DNA of 64,000 bases from Paramecium octaurelia (taxonomy: Eukaryota > Ciliophora > Oligohymenophorea > Peniculida > Parameciidae). Where the stretch lies: assembly GCA_905182995.1 (NCBI GenBank), contig CAJJDP010000112.1, positions 294,744-358,743 of the forward strand, written 5' to 3'. Below are positions 23,503 to 34,971 of the stretch, piece after piece (position 1 is the first letter of the stretch; each line of letters starts with the position of its first letter). The translations under genes were made by a program, and so were the position numbers. The notes beneath the pieces were generated by a model. That model was not told where the DNA came from, did no database searches, and saw only the letters and a program-made list of their open reading frames with translations.

Positions 23503-23741
23503 TCGTATTTAATTGATTGATTTAAAATTAAAAATTAATGATAAAGAATACTAATGTGAACTCTTTTGCTTTGATTTTAATTATTATACTATTATGAATT
23601 TTGAATCAAATATACAAATAATATAATTTACTAATCCTCTTCTGTCTTTTAAATGAATTTTCTCGAATGTTTATGAGGGTATTGATAATTTGGATATAAA
23701 TAAAAAGATTTGTAAACGAAAATAAAAATCTTGAGAAAGAA

Positions 23742-24638
23742 ATGAATACTTAAAATAATGAAGTGTTAGGCGAGAAATTAGAGAATGTTGAAAAAGAGAA
23801 CTCATTCACATACTAGGAACCTCATTATCAAGTTGATTAAGAAATGGTAATGATTCTGATTAAAATGAACTAGTTGGAAGAACAATAGGAGGATATTCAA
23901 TTGTAAGTCTATTCACCATAGTAGTTATTACAATTTAAAAAACAAAAGCCTGTTCATTTTGAAGAATTCAATTTAGATGAAGATCCAAAAAAGAAAGTCT
24001 GCATCTAATGGCAAAACTCTATAGTTGAGTAATCTGAACATCATCCGATTGGAGATTTGGAGAGGCTAGCTGAACAATTGCAAAGGGAAAATCATAAGAA
24101 ATTTTCATATCCTAAGGATTTGCCAGCTCCTTCCAATGAAGATATTCGTTTAGAAGAATTGAGCATGCGCTTCAGTCCCTCTATAAAATAAGATGAGTTC
24201 ATATCAAATTATGTTAAAAAAGACGATCTACTCAGAATCAAAGTTGGATTGTGTTATGAAATTTTAAATGATGAAGAGACTTTGAAATTTGAAGATTGGG
24301 TTGAACAATTGTGTACCTCAACCAATTATGAATCTCTAAAGGAAATGGCTAGGAAATAGAAGGTTAAGAGATATCTTGAAAAAAAGCACAATCGAACTTA
24401 TGAGAAGAAAGTGCATTATCACATAAGACAGAAGGTTGCTGAAGAGAGATTAAGAATCAAAGGCAGATTTGTGACCTGGGGTTAAGTAATATTATTTAAA
24501 TATTCTTTTTAGGCTCTAAAGATGCTGAATGGACAAGATTAGAAGAAATCTACGTGTCAAAGTGATTATGTCAAGATCAAGGATATGATGAATGAACGAT
24601 TTGTTGGACTCAAAAGTAAGAAATCACTGAAATTCTGA
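23742..24638 (+). CDS. CCT-motif (CONSTANS/TOC1-type) protein
   Basis: ATG 23742, one 27-nt intron (GTAATATTAT...TTTAG), 290 codons, TGA 24636-24638. The acidic, Gln-rich N-terminus lacks a known domain. Near residues 200-245 lies a basic block, VKRYLEKKHNRTYEKKVHY followed by IRQKVAEERLRIKGRFV, which fits the CCT consensus (RYxxKRxxRxFxKxIRYxxRKxxAxxRxRxKGRF). The CCT motif drives nuclear import and binding to NF-Y or DNA in plants. No B-box or response-regulator domain is present. It is probably a nuclear regulator whose targets are unknown. Confidence 0.75.
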
Positions 24639-24677
24639 TTGTTTACAACTTTTGTGTATTTAATATTATATTAATTA

Positions 24678-26127
24678 ATGGACAAACAGTGTTCCATCTG
24701 TAATAAGGAATTCTCCTTTATCAAACAAAACAAATCAAAATGTAAAAGATGTGGACTTGTAGTATGTCTTGATTGCAATAAAAATGAATTTAAAGTAGCC
24801 ATCTACTTCATTCTACTTCCTAGATCTCTTCCTCCATGTTGAAACCCCTCAAAAAGGAAAAAGTTTGTCTATAATGCAAAACTGATTGTTTGTATGTGGA
24901 ACAATAACTAGAATAGCTCCATCAGTCATGGAACAAGGAATCCTAATTATAAATTGAGCTTTTCCAATAATCACTCAATCCAGAGCAATATTAATAGCTC
25001 ATCAAGATTTCCAAAGGCCAAAACAATTTTAAACAGAATCTTGAGTAAATTAAATCTGATCTAATCAAAGTATTTGATTACTATAGTTTAGTGTTTCATT
25101 ACCCAAGAAATGTTTAATTACTCATTTTAGGATTGGATTTGTCATTCAATCAATCAGATGAAAGTCAATCAAATATTTGATGACATTGAAAATCTATTAA
25201 TTGTATTTTTGTATAGAAATTCTTAAGTTGGATATTCCTGCGAATTATTGTAAATTTCAATAGTTCTACTGACCTAAATGAAAGATTATGCTGCTTTATA
25301 ATTATTAGAATAACTTTATGAATTAATGCCCTATGAATACTGGCCTACTTCTACTTAGGAACCTAATTTGCAAACTTTAGTTTAGGACTTTTAACTTGCT
25401 TTCAAAATAGATTCAACCCAAATTTCTTAAATCAAAAAGTTTATGGAATTCTTTTCTACTCCAAATACTCAAACTTTATTCATAAAAGGATTAAACTTCT
25501 CTTGCTTCCATATCATATTTTTAGAACTTGTTTAGTAGATGAACTTTGAGGTGATTCAAAAATATTTGATTGTAGTTGCTAAATATTGTTTAAAATCATT
25601 TGGCTAATTTGGTTTTGATTACAAAACAATAGGCAAGCAAATCCTCAACAAAACTGATTATAAATGTATCTTATTTATTCCATTATATTTGAGCTATCAC
25701 CTAGATTAAATCATTATTGGACTAGAAACTAGGAAACTCCCAACTAACATTTTCAAGTCCTAAAAGTAGCATGATTAGAAAACGTAATTCTGTTTGCAGC
25801 ATTGAAAACAGTAGTTTTATAGATACTCTGCCCTAATTAATGACATAATAGAATTCTTAGAGGGAAATTAAAGTTGAAGACAATTTTATTTTTAATTTCT
25901 AAAATGAACAAAATTTATAGATAATTCAATTAATGTAAATGATTGAACAAAGGAAAAAAGAACTTTATGAGTTGCAAATCAAAAATATTGCTCTCAAAAA
26001 TCAAACCCAAAATATCAAATAGATATCCAAATAGGAACATGAAGATTATTTAAAAATGGTTGATAAGATGTCGCAAGAGATTTAGGAGGAAATAACTCAA
26101 GGAGTATAGATATACTATTAGAAATGA
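24678..26127 (+). CDS. FYVE/RING-like zinc finger plus coiled-coil protein
   Basis: ATG 24678; introns of 29, 22 and 28 nt leave 457 codons to TGA 26125-26127. The first 60 residues hold CSICNKEF, KCKRCGLVVCLDC and VCLQC, which is a FYVE-like zinc finger order without the basic RRHHCR patch. A helical middle of about 300 residues follows, then a Gln/Glu/Lys coiled coil (QLMQMIEQRKKELYELQIKN). It is likely a membrane-trafficking or scaffold factor. Lipid binding is uncertain because the PI3P-binding residues are missing. Confidence 0.7.
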
Positions 26128-26237
26128 TTATGAATTTTATGTTTAATTTTATCTAATTTAAGATACTGTTTTATAAATTATTAGGCATTCATAGAATTAT
26201 TTGGAAAACTAATATAATTGAATTATATTAATTCAAA

Positions 26238-26826
26238 ATGATTTAACAAGAAAATCAAAAATATAAATTCTCCTCCAAAGATTACATCAATCCCAATTCC
26301 TCCTTTAAAAAATACGTCAAATAGGAAAATAAAGTTGAAGATGAACAGGAAATCTTAAAAGAGGAAATTCATCGATAATAATTTTCTACAGAAGATTTTT
26401 ATGAATCCTCCTAAATAAACAGCGTAAACAAGAGAGGCAAGATACAAAAGAGAAGGGATAAAAACCACGTTTATAAATCAGAAACAAAAAATATTCCAAA
26501 AAATTTTGGAGTACTGTTGAAAAAATATTTAAGTATTCTATTTAAGTTTCAATTTAGGCACTAAATGGAGAGAAAACGAAGCCATCAGACTCTTTTTAAA
26601 CAATGGGGAGAACAAAAAAAACTTCTCCAGATAAGATTTCACTAAACTCTTCAATGATAAAACAGCAGCAGAGTTATCGAGATAGTACTTCTCCGGATTT
26701 CAAATAATCCATGATCTCATGATAAGCGAGAAAATATAAGACGTCAAAAACCATCTTAAATATATCAGCAAATTTTATAATTCTACTTACAATAAAGAGG
26801 AGCTTGATGAATTAAAATTATAATGA
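26238..26826 (+). CDS. Charged helical protein of unknown function
   Basis: ATG 26238, one 25-nt intron, 188 codons, TGA 26824-26826. It is Lys/Glu/Ser-rich with a more ordered C-terminal half (TKWRENEAIRLFLNNGENKK, then NHLKYISKFYNSTY). There is no signal, membrane segment or recognised domain. Confidence 0.65.
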
Positions 26827-27197
26827 CATATATTATTTTATAATAAAAATTTTCCTTAATATTAAAATAATGCATATAAGATTGTTATAAAATATCATAA
26901 TTTATATAGTGAATTTAAAAGGATTGGTTGTGTTGGTTAACTTAAGTGAATTGATAAAATTTGAGTAAATAAAACATTTTTAACAGAAATTTGACTTTAT
27001 TTAAACTTTTCTACAATATTAATAGAATTAGTTTAGACAAATAAGGAGGGAGTAATTCCTGTACAAATATATATTTATAGTATTATATAAATTTTACAAA
27101 TTAATAATTTATGGGGGGATGAAAATTATTATATTATAATACGGCTTATGACGGTAATATTTAGAGGGTAAATATATTATTAATTTTAATACCAATA
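26827..27197. other. Spacer of about 370 bp, nothing recognised
   Basis: AT-rich with some GT-rich stretches (ggattggttgtgttggtt near 26922). No coding frame. It probably includes the promoter of the MYB gene. Confidence 0.4.
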
Positions 27198-27946
27198 ATG
27201 GAGGACAGCTGTGTCTTACACTTGTTACCATAATCGTTACTTCCTGTTGGAAATGAATTCTCCAGATAAAATGAATTAAGTGACTCATTAAGCAGTTAAG
27301 GAACTAATAATTAGGGGGAGATGTCCTTCACTTAAAACGTAAGAAGTCTACCTACCTTAAATAGGAAGGAAGTAAGAAGTCTTAAAGTACCAAAAAGAAA
27401 ATCAGCAAAGACCAACCTCAAAATATGAAAAAAAATCAAGGCCATTGGTCTACTCAAGAACATCAAGTTTACGTTGAGTTCCTCAAACAACATCATAATA
27501 CAACCATGCAAAATCAACAAAACAGAAAAAATAATAAAATCTTCAAACTCATGTCAATGACAATTGGGACAAGGTCGCCTTCTCAATGCAGGTATAAAAT
27601 ATTAATATAAAAGATCTCATCATCAAAAATTTAATCCGTTTACATTAGCTGGGTAAAAGAGAAACAAGAAAAACAAGAGGAGAATCAGTAAATTTTCATC
27701 ATAATAATTTTAGACACTGAAAACATAGCATTTGCTAGCCAAGTTTAATAGTATTACACACCAGAAATCAAGTCTCAATTAAGTAACTAATTATTATGAT
27801 CCACAGATCCCTGTCACTTTGAGTACTTGTCCAATTATGAAGACTCCCGTCCTTAGTTATAGAACTTTTGTTGTAACTCTAATGATGAGAGCGATTGGTG
27901 TTATAGATAAAATTGTAACCAATATTTGGAGGGGCTTCTTGAATGA
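27198..27946 (+). CDS. SHAQKYF-class single-MYB transcription factor
   Basis: ATG 27198; introns of 26 (27372-27397), 22, 26 and 24 nt leave exactly 217 codons to TGA 27944-27946. The MYB repeat runs GHWSTQEHQVYVEFLKQH...MTIGTRSPSQCRSHHQKF, where the last part corresponds to the SHAQKYF signature of one-repeat MYBs such as plant CCA1/LHY-like and ciliate/amoebal factors. The N-terminus is Ser-rich and basic. The C-terminus ends in an acidic, Cys-containing segment. It probably binds DNA in the nucleus. Confidence 0.85.
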
Positions 27947-28339
27947 ATTGATTGTATTATATTTATATTGTTTTAAATATTTATATCATACACAATATTT
28001 TCATATCTTAAATAAGAGGTAATCTAAAGAATTAGAGTGACTATCACAGACTTTTTAAAATATGTTGATTTTACACCTCATTGTTGAAGTTTATGACAAA
28101 TAACAATTTGCATAAATTTAATTTTTATATTTAAAACATTTATAAAAATTTTATTAAGAATCAAAATTAATAATTTAATGGTCTAATAATTTGATTATTG
28201 TGTTTGATAATGATTGTTATTTTGGATCCAAGAATATTTTATATTCAAATAATCTTGGTAACATCATTCTAAATATTATTCATTTTAGTTATAATACGCA
28301 TGATTATTATATGTAATTAATAATTATAATAGTAAAATA
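27947..28339. other. Spacer of about 390 bp, no gene seen
   Basis: AT-rich, between two + strand genes. No supportable frame or repeat. Confidence 0.4.
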
Positions 28340-28914
28340 ATGGATTCTTTATCTTTGTTTAAGAGGAAATAACAATAAGAAATATAATAAGCTCTAGCAT
28401 ATGAAAGACACATTCGAGAAAAAGAACTACAAAAAAGTTAACTTGTGTTAAGATCTTGTGAAAGGATGTAATTGATTACTGATAGATAACTACAAAAATT
28501 AAAATAGAGCCAGATGTCTGTTGTGAAGCACCAATAAAATGAGCATAGATTTAAATCATAGGAAAGTGATACAATTCGTACAAGGTAATAGAGTTTCTTG
28601 TACATTTAGACCTAAAATAGAGCTTGAGTAGGAAGCATATGAGAGGTGGATTACTAATCAAAAAAAGCAATTAAAAAGAATAGAAACAGAAAAATTGAAG
28701 AAATTTGAGTCAAAGATTGAAAGAGCAGAAAAAATTAAGATCATGAAAGAATAAGAACATAAAGACAAATAAAAGTTGCGCATTGAAACAACAATTTAAA
28801 AAGAATAGATTCACAATGAATACACACATAGACTTCATGTAAATATTACTATATAGCATTTTAATTTAGAAATTACAAAAAAAAGTATACGCAAAGCAAA
28901 TAAAGTTTGTTTGA
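28340..28914 (+). CDS. Coiled-coil protein
   Basis: ATG 28340, introns of 25 and 31 nt, 173 codons, TGA 28912-28914. It is nearly all Lys/Glu/Gln/Arg helix (KKQLKRIETEKLKKFESKIE). It resembles short axonemal or basal-body coiled-coil proteins in composition, but has no motif to prove it. Confidence 0.7.
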
Positions 28915-29382
28915 CCATTATATAATAATATTTGATAATTAATTATATTCTTGTTATTTTAAGATTAATGACTCAAATTAAAAGAAGATGTAAAATTTAC
29001 CTTATGTCTTAAGCCTACCTTTGCTTGTAACATTATTAGATCTTTAAAGATTCTATAAAAATTTTTGATATTTTCTTTATACTGTTTAATATATATTTTA
29101 AACTCCTTTTTTTTGAGTATCTAATACCCAAAAGAGTTTGGTATTTAGTAATTAATTTTTAATACTTATCCTTTTTTATAAGTTAGGTTCATAATAATTA
29201 AACAAAAAATTAAGGTGAATCTGCTGATATATTAACTTTTTAAGATCAAACCCAAATTAATTAGCATATTGTTTTCTGATGTATCGATTATGAAATAAAT
29301 TATGGGCTCCAATAAGCTGAAGTATATTAAATGTTATAATTTTCCTTTACTCTCAAATAAACTTTATAAATATGCATATATG
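28915..29382. other. Convergent 3' spacer of about 470 bp
   Basis: T-rich and A-rich tracts, including a T8 run near 29110. No coding frame. Confidence 0.4.
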
Positions 29383-30147
29383 TCAGTATATTCCAAATTC
29401 TCCAGCTATTTAATAGTTTCCAGGCCCAGGCGTAATAGTTTTGTTGCTTCCAAAACGTTTGACCTTTGAAAAGGTAGTTGTTTGGCAATTAGTCCAATTT
29501 GAATTTGCATATTTTGGAGACATTTCAGTTCTGGGTCTATATTCTTAAGGTCCAGGAGTATCGTCAGTAGTCTGACCTGATCTTCCAGAACCAAATCCAG
29601 CAATGAATGATTTAGAGTGTTCTTTTACTTAGATGTCATACTTTCCAGGCCCAGGAGAGCATGTTTCATTCTCTATTATAATGATTTTCATATACTTGGT
29701 TATAATTTTAACCCAAAATGTGGAGCCTTATTAACTTAGACTAAATTTTGAGCTACTTCATAAACTCCAACAGGAGGTACTTCACTTTTCTGTTTTGTGT
29801 ATGTTCTACCAACTCCCATGGTATGTTTTTTCAAATTAGTGACTTGATTAAGTTTTTGCTGTTAGACTTGGTAATATCCTGGGCCTGGAGTTTTTGTTCC
29901 CAATTTAGAGAAGTCAACTTTGGAGCCAGATCCAAAAGAGACTCCTTTATTAGGGGAAACGAGATCAGTTTTAATTTAATAAAAGGATGGTGAGTTACTA
30001 ATTTGCTATTTACATGTTTTACTCTCGTTATTCTTTGTAATTGAATCTCGGAGATTTGGGGAAGGTGTATAATTGTTTACTTTTTGAATTATTTAAGGGA
30101 TTCTACTTCACTTATTTGAATTATTCTTAATGTTATGGACTTTTCAT
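29383..30147 (-). CDS. SHIPPO/ODF3 (STPGR-repeat) ciliary protein
   Basis: ATG 30147, introns of 25 and 23 nt, 239 codons, TGA 29385-29383. At least five PGP-type repeats are visible: TPGPGYYQV, PPVGVYEV, SPGPGKYDI, TPGPQEYR and TPGPGNYQI, each about 30-40 residues apart, with intervening FGSG motifs. These repeats define ODF3/SHIPPO and CIMAP-type proteins, several of which bind inside axonemal microtubules. A 30-nt stretch inside could be a frame-neutral intron. The spacing and residues are typical, so a cilium role is well supported by family. Confidence 0.88.
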
Positions 30148-30190
30148 TTATAAATTTTAATATGAATAGAATTGTTATTATTATATGGTT

Positions 30191-30724
30191 TCATTTTAAA
30201 TAAGCTTCAACGAATTATTGCAAATTGATTTGTGGTGCTTTGTCCTTGTCGTCGTCCTTCTGATTCGATGTATTGGCTGCATATTATAACATTCCTTTTA
30301 GGTCATCTTCTGAGATGTTCTCACCTAAACTCTTTGCTACCATCATCAATTCCTCCAAACCGATATAGCCATTTGCATCTCTGTCAAAAACCTCAAAGGC
30401 GTCTCTCAAATCGTCCTCACCACTTTTAGCCTTCTCCTCTTGCATCAATAATAGGTTCTTAAAATCATCAAAATCCAGTTCCTTGTCTTCTGCTCCCTCA
30501 GCCTTCTGGTTTTGTCTCAACTCCTTGACCATAGACTAGATTTCATCTTACGAGAAGTTGTAACCCAGAGAACGGAAAACCGAAGTCAGTTCTTAAACTA
30601 TATAATAATGAATGAGGGGTTTATTACCAGATATACTTTTGGATTTATTCTTATCGAATATTTCAAATGCTTCTTTGATTTCAGCCTCCTTTTCTGCCAA
30701 GTCTTCGACTGTTTGTTGTTGCAT
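30191..30724 (-). CDS. EF-hand calcium-binding protein (calmodulin/centrin-like)
   Basis: ATG 30724, one 30-nt intron, 168 codons, TGA 30193-30191. Four EF-hand units are in order. EF1 (FDKNKSKSISVQEL) and EF3 (FDRDANGYIGLEEL) keep 12-residue loops. EF2 and EF4 carry insertions (NQKAEGAEDKELDF; SNQKDDDKDKAPQINL) and probably do not bind calcium. Length and N-terminal helix match the centrin/calmodulin-like group. It is likely a calcium sensor in the cilium or cortex. The exact subfamily is uncertain. Confidence 0.88.
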
Positions 30725-30755
30725 TTAGAAATAATTAATAATTATAAATCAATAA

Positions 30756-32158
30756 TCATTTTAACAAATTCTAAATTTTCTATATCAATTACATATTAAA
30801 AGAGGGAGCATTTTGTTATTTAACATATCCTTCTATTTTCAGAAGAGATTTCTACATTCTTTCAACTGAGATGGAGTCTTTCCTATAGTTTTAATCTAGT
30901 GCAATTTTTTCATTTCGCTGAATCAAATCCTAGTATAATAAGTATTTCTATTTACAAATTCAATCTATTTCAATAAGCCTATTATCTATTCTAGAGGCAA
31001 TGTCGTCAGGATCTGGAAATAATGAGCAAGATCATAATCTGATTATTCGATGACTGATAAACTTTAGATAACATTCACTAATTTTTGATTGCTCACCTTA
31101 TTCCTCCATTTAATAATCAATTCAAATATTATAGACAGATGTTGCTTTGTATTGAATTTGCCCTTCTGCTTTCGCTAATCAATTTAATCTATTAATAGCT
31201 CTTGGAACTACGATTAATAGGTTGGGAGGTGAGTCAATGATAGTGCAATGGATTGCAAGGACGAGTCATTGAATTTAGAGAAATCATATCGCATTAAGTA
31301 CTTTATCAAATTATCAATCAGAATGTTGAGTTCCTAGGTTAAGTACTTGTCTCTGATCTTTATCACACTTGATAATAATATGGTGATGTCCTTAGAATCC
31401 AATTTATAAATGAGGTCTGCTTATTGATTGAATTTATTCGTCATGGCCTTGAACAAGTTTATCAAATCTTCAATAAAGAAGCTCTAAGCGTCGTCTTTGC
31501 TGGCACCCTTGACGATGAAGGCCAGATGAGGAAACTTCTTGACAAGCCAATCCTTTTTAGTTTCCAAATGTGGTAGAAGTAATTAAAGGAGTAATTTCCA
31601 TTGATTAGCGAATTCAGGGTTGTAAAGATTCACTTGGAATTTAAGAACAGCCTGAGAAATGATGAATATCATGTCAAATTGTTGAATGTGATTAAATCTC
31701 TTCAAATCGCATTTGAGAAAATGCTAAATATATAAATTTAATGTCTATTGATCAGCGATGCCTAAAGACAGACTATGGGAGATCATTTGAAGGACTCCGA
31801 TGTTAATAGTGTTCAAATTTGAATTAATGTGTTTCAAGAGAATTTCTTTATTGGATTTGTTGCAAAAGATGTTAGTTTGATGCAGGGCCACAAGTAATGT
31901 CAACAACTATTCAAAGTTAATGGTTTGAGTCTTCAGGTAATCATTAAGAGTGGAATTGAAAAGAGACTGTTTGCCTTTGTCCAAGGATTCAAGTATTTTT
32001 GAAAATTTGATGTTGCCAGTTGTGGCAGTAAATTAAGAATTGGAATCAAATTTATCCATCTCAAATTGTTCGAAGAAGTGATTTAACTTTGAGAATTAGT
32101 AGAATTTGGCAAAGCAAAATCGATTGCACAATTATAGCACTAATATTTTTTTTAGCAT
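30756..32158 (-). CDS. Putative mitochondrial alpha-helical repeat protein
   Basis: ATG 32158, one 26-nt intron (GTAAATAGAA...ACTAG), 459 codons, TGA 30758-30756. The first 25 residues (MLKKILVLQLCNRFCFAKFY) are basic and hydrophobic with no acid, like a mitochondrial presequence. The rest is all-helical with repeated L/I-rich pairs of about 35-40 residues, as in RAP/FASTK or PPR-related organelle RNA factors. I see neither a clear RAP domain nor PPR signatures, so the function is inferred only from fold and targeting. Confidence 0.7.
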
Positions 32159-32190
32159 TTTAATTATGAAATATTAATTGATAAATATAA

Positions 32191-33428
32191 TCATTTTCTT
32201 TAAAATAATGAAAGTAATGACTATGTTGAGCTCTATTCTGATAATTGATTGGTCTTTGATTAGAGTAATTTTTATAATCCTTTACTATTGAAATTAGTCA
32301 TCTTTCTGATATCATCATCTGAATTGAATCTGGCTGTTTCAGGGTTGTCTTCCTCTGACAATTCAGTCAACTTAATCATGGTGTGTTCTGTGGCCTTTAA
32401 TAAAGGAGTAGACTTTTTGATTGGCTAAGTATTTTCTTTGTTTTCTTTAACTTATAAGATGCTGGAATTGGTTTGTTGAGTTGATAAATCCTTTTTCGAA
32501 CTGTAACACTCCTGATTCTTTTTTAATATTGATTGATTGCAAAAGCTGATTAGATTCTTCAGATGGATTGAAATGTCGGCATTTTGATCAGTGGGATTGA
32601 CAGTGGTATTGAGTGTTTTTTGGCTCTGTTAGGATTCCAATAAGGCTTTGATTTGAATGTTGGCACCAGAAGAAGTGGTTTTTAATTGGTGTTATCCAGT
32701 GGCATACTGACTGACTTGTCTTTGGATGTTGGTTGTTTCGTTGATTGGGGAACTGCTTGTATTTTTGTGTTTGGTGAAACTGTGAGAACTAACTTTCCTA
32801 TTTAAATCTTCATGTGATTATAATTGTAATCTTTTCTTGTGTGTTAATGATTTTCCCACTACTTCAGTGTGTTACTTTTTCAATTTGACATTGACTATTT
32901 TGGTATTGGGGGATTTAGGCTGAGTCTATTGGGTTATGGTGGTTGGTAGTAATTATTTTTTGATTCTTGTTGTGCTTTGGGGATTTTACAAACGATCGGT
33001 GTTGAACTGATATTGTGATGGGGATTTTTGTAGTTTGTTTTATCTCTAAGATGATTAAATCAAATTGCTGGTGGACGAATTGATTTGATTTAGATCCAAT
33101 TGGGGAATCTTCTTGCGTATTTGGATGTCGAGATTGCTTTCTTCGATGAACTAAGGTAGGATGTCCTTCAATTATTGGGCTTGTTGGGATGTGATGGTAA
33201 TTTAGTCAATTTGATTTTGACACTGCCTTGATCGATAATAGCATAATTTACCTTAAGCAATGGCAGAATCAATTGCAACGAGGTTGCTTTGACCAGAGTC
33301 AAGTCTAGATTTGAGTTCTGATTTGATTCAATGATGGAAATGACATGGATCAATTCGTAATCGGGCTCTTATTCTTTGGATAGGCATTGCTCCAAATAAT
33401 CCTTCTTGAGTTGGCTTAAGTATAGCAT
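32191..33428 (-). CDS. Gln/Ser/Thr-rich, largely disordered protein
   Basis: ATG 33428, one 29-nt intron (GTAAATTATG...GGCAG), 403 codons, TGA 32193-32191. About 100 ordered helical residues at the N-terminus are followed by a long Ser/Thr/Asn/Gln/Lys-rich disordered region with PxSP sites and a short coiled coil near the end. No domain is recognised. It may be a regulatory scaffold or cytoskeletal linker. Confidence 0.7.
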
Positions 33429-33532
33429 TCTATGAACTATGAAATACATTCCCATAAATACTGTAATCTTTGGTATTCATATAACAAAATACAAATTATT
33501 TAATTTTAATACTGTTAGATTGATATAAATAT

Positions 33533-34924
33533 TCATAATTCTTATTTTGAATAGTGATCTCTAATCCAATTTCCAAATATTTAGGAGATTTCAATCCTAG
33601 CCTATTTCAATTGATCGCAATCTTGATCAGTAGGCGTATACAATTCCACACAGTGTCCAGCATTAGTACAATTGATGTGATAGACATCGAAATTGCCTTG
33701 CTCCTCAATGATACTCACCCATTTCCATGGATCCTCATCCCCATTGGTGAAGATGATGTTATCAACCTGCAAATCAAACCCTCCGAAATAAGCATTCCCT
33801 ACATCCTCATCTGGCCATAACTTCAAATCCTCTCCGAAAATATCTTTACAATATTATTTATAAAACTCTATATCCAACCTATCAGACCTCAACGAATCCT
33901 ATTCAGGGGCAGTTTACCACCACCCAACTTCTGTACAACATTGATATTTCCACTGTCTCGACGATCTCAGATTCTGTTCATCATAAACGTCATCCTTCAA
34001 GTAAAACGATCCATATGATTCTAAATTGTCCTCAACGAGAGCCCTGTTGATAAAATAATCCATCTATTCCTCAATCGTCTTCCCCTTCAGATCATTACAC
34101 AACCTAGTTCTTCCACCGTATTGTATTTTTAAAATGATTGCATCTGTAAAATAAAATAAAAACTCGTCATCCTTCAACTTTTGTGCATTCAATCTCGCCC
34201 TCACTACATCAAGGTTGTCTTCTGCATATTAATTCAAAGCCTTTAAATCATCAGCACACTCCTATCCCGACTTCAAGGCACTTAAATACACCTACGTATC
34301 AAATTTAGGAAAATCTGTAAGAATTTATACTACTGCAGATGATGCCAAGGCACCCACCACCAAATGTGGATATTGATATCTGTACCAGGCAGCCATTGCA
34401 CCAGGGTATGAACCTCCAATTGCAATCCAAGGATGACTTTACTTGACTCCAAAAAGCTTATTTTACACAATATACAATTAAAAGTAAGCCAAATCATCCA
34501 ATGCTTGTCTTATGCCTAGATATCTTTCATTAATATTTCAATTACTTTAGATTCTCAATCTTCAATGCATCCTCTCCGAATGGCATACTCTTACCGTAGA
34601 ATCTATGCTCCAACACTACAATCAATGCTTTATGAGTCTACGCTAATTCCACTGGAAAGAGTCTCTCCTTTCGTATTCCTGGACCTTTGAGTTTCATAAA
34701 TAGTTTAAATTACATGTGTATTCTCCACAGATCCAGAATAATACTGCTCCTCCTTCTGGCTAGAAGTACTCCTCCACTGTCCAATATCTTTATCTGTAAG
34801 TCTATTTGTTAGTTCTATCGTAATGATCAATCAATTATTCTTCAAACCATCTCTCAGTCTAAATATAACCATTCACTCCCAAAATGGAGATGAATAAAAT
34901 TAGTGACAATTAATTCATCATCAT
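33533..34924 (-). CDS. S28-family serine carboxypeptidase (Pro-X carboxypeptidase/DPP7-like)
   Basis: Three ATGs (34924, 34921, 34918) open a signal peptide ([14 protein letters not shown]). Introns of 29 and 22 nt leave 447 codons to TGA 33535-33533. The active site is intact: [13 protein letters not shown] with the nucleophile Ser, NGDEDPWKW with the Asp, and AGHCVEL with the His. [21 protein letters not shown] is the family N-terminal strand. S28 enzymes are lysosomal or secreted peptidases that cleave next to proline. A role in digestive vacuoles is likely. The gene shares a 47-bp spacer with the divergent WWE gene. Confidence 0.92.
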
Positions 34925-34971
34925 ACAAATGAAATTTATTAATTTTACTTTATTAACAATTTTTTCTGAAA
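34925..34971. promoter_or_regulatory. Shared bidirectional promoter, 47 bp between two start codons
   Basis: The ATGs of the S28 peptidase (34924, -) and the WWE protein (34972, +) are only 47 bp apart. The spacer is almost pure A/T (tttattaattttactttatt). Both transcripts must start in or near it. Confidence 0.55.
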
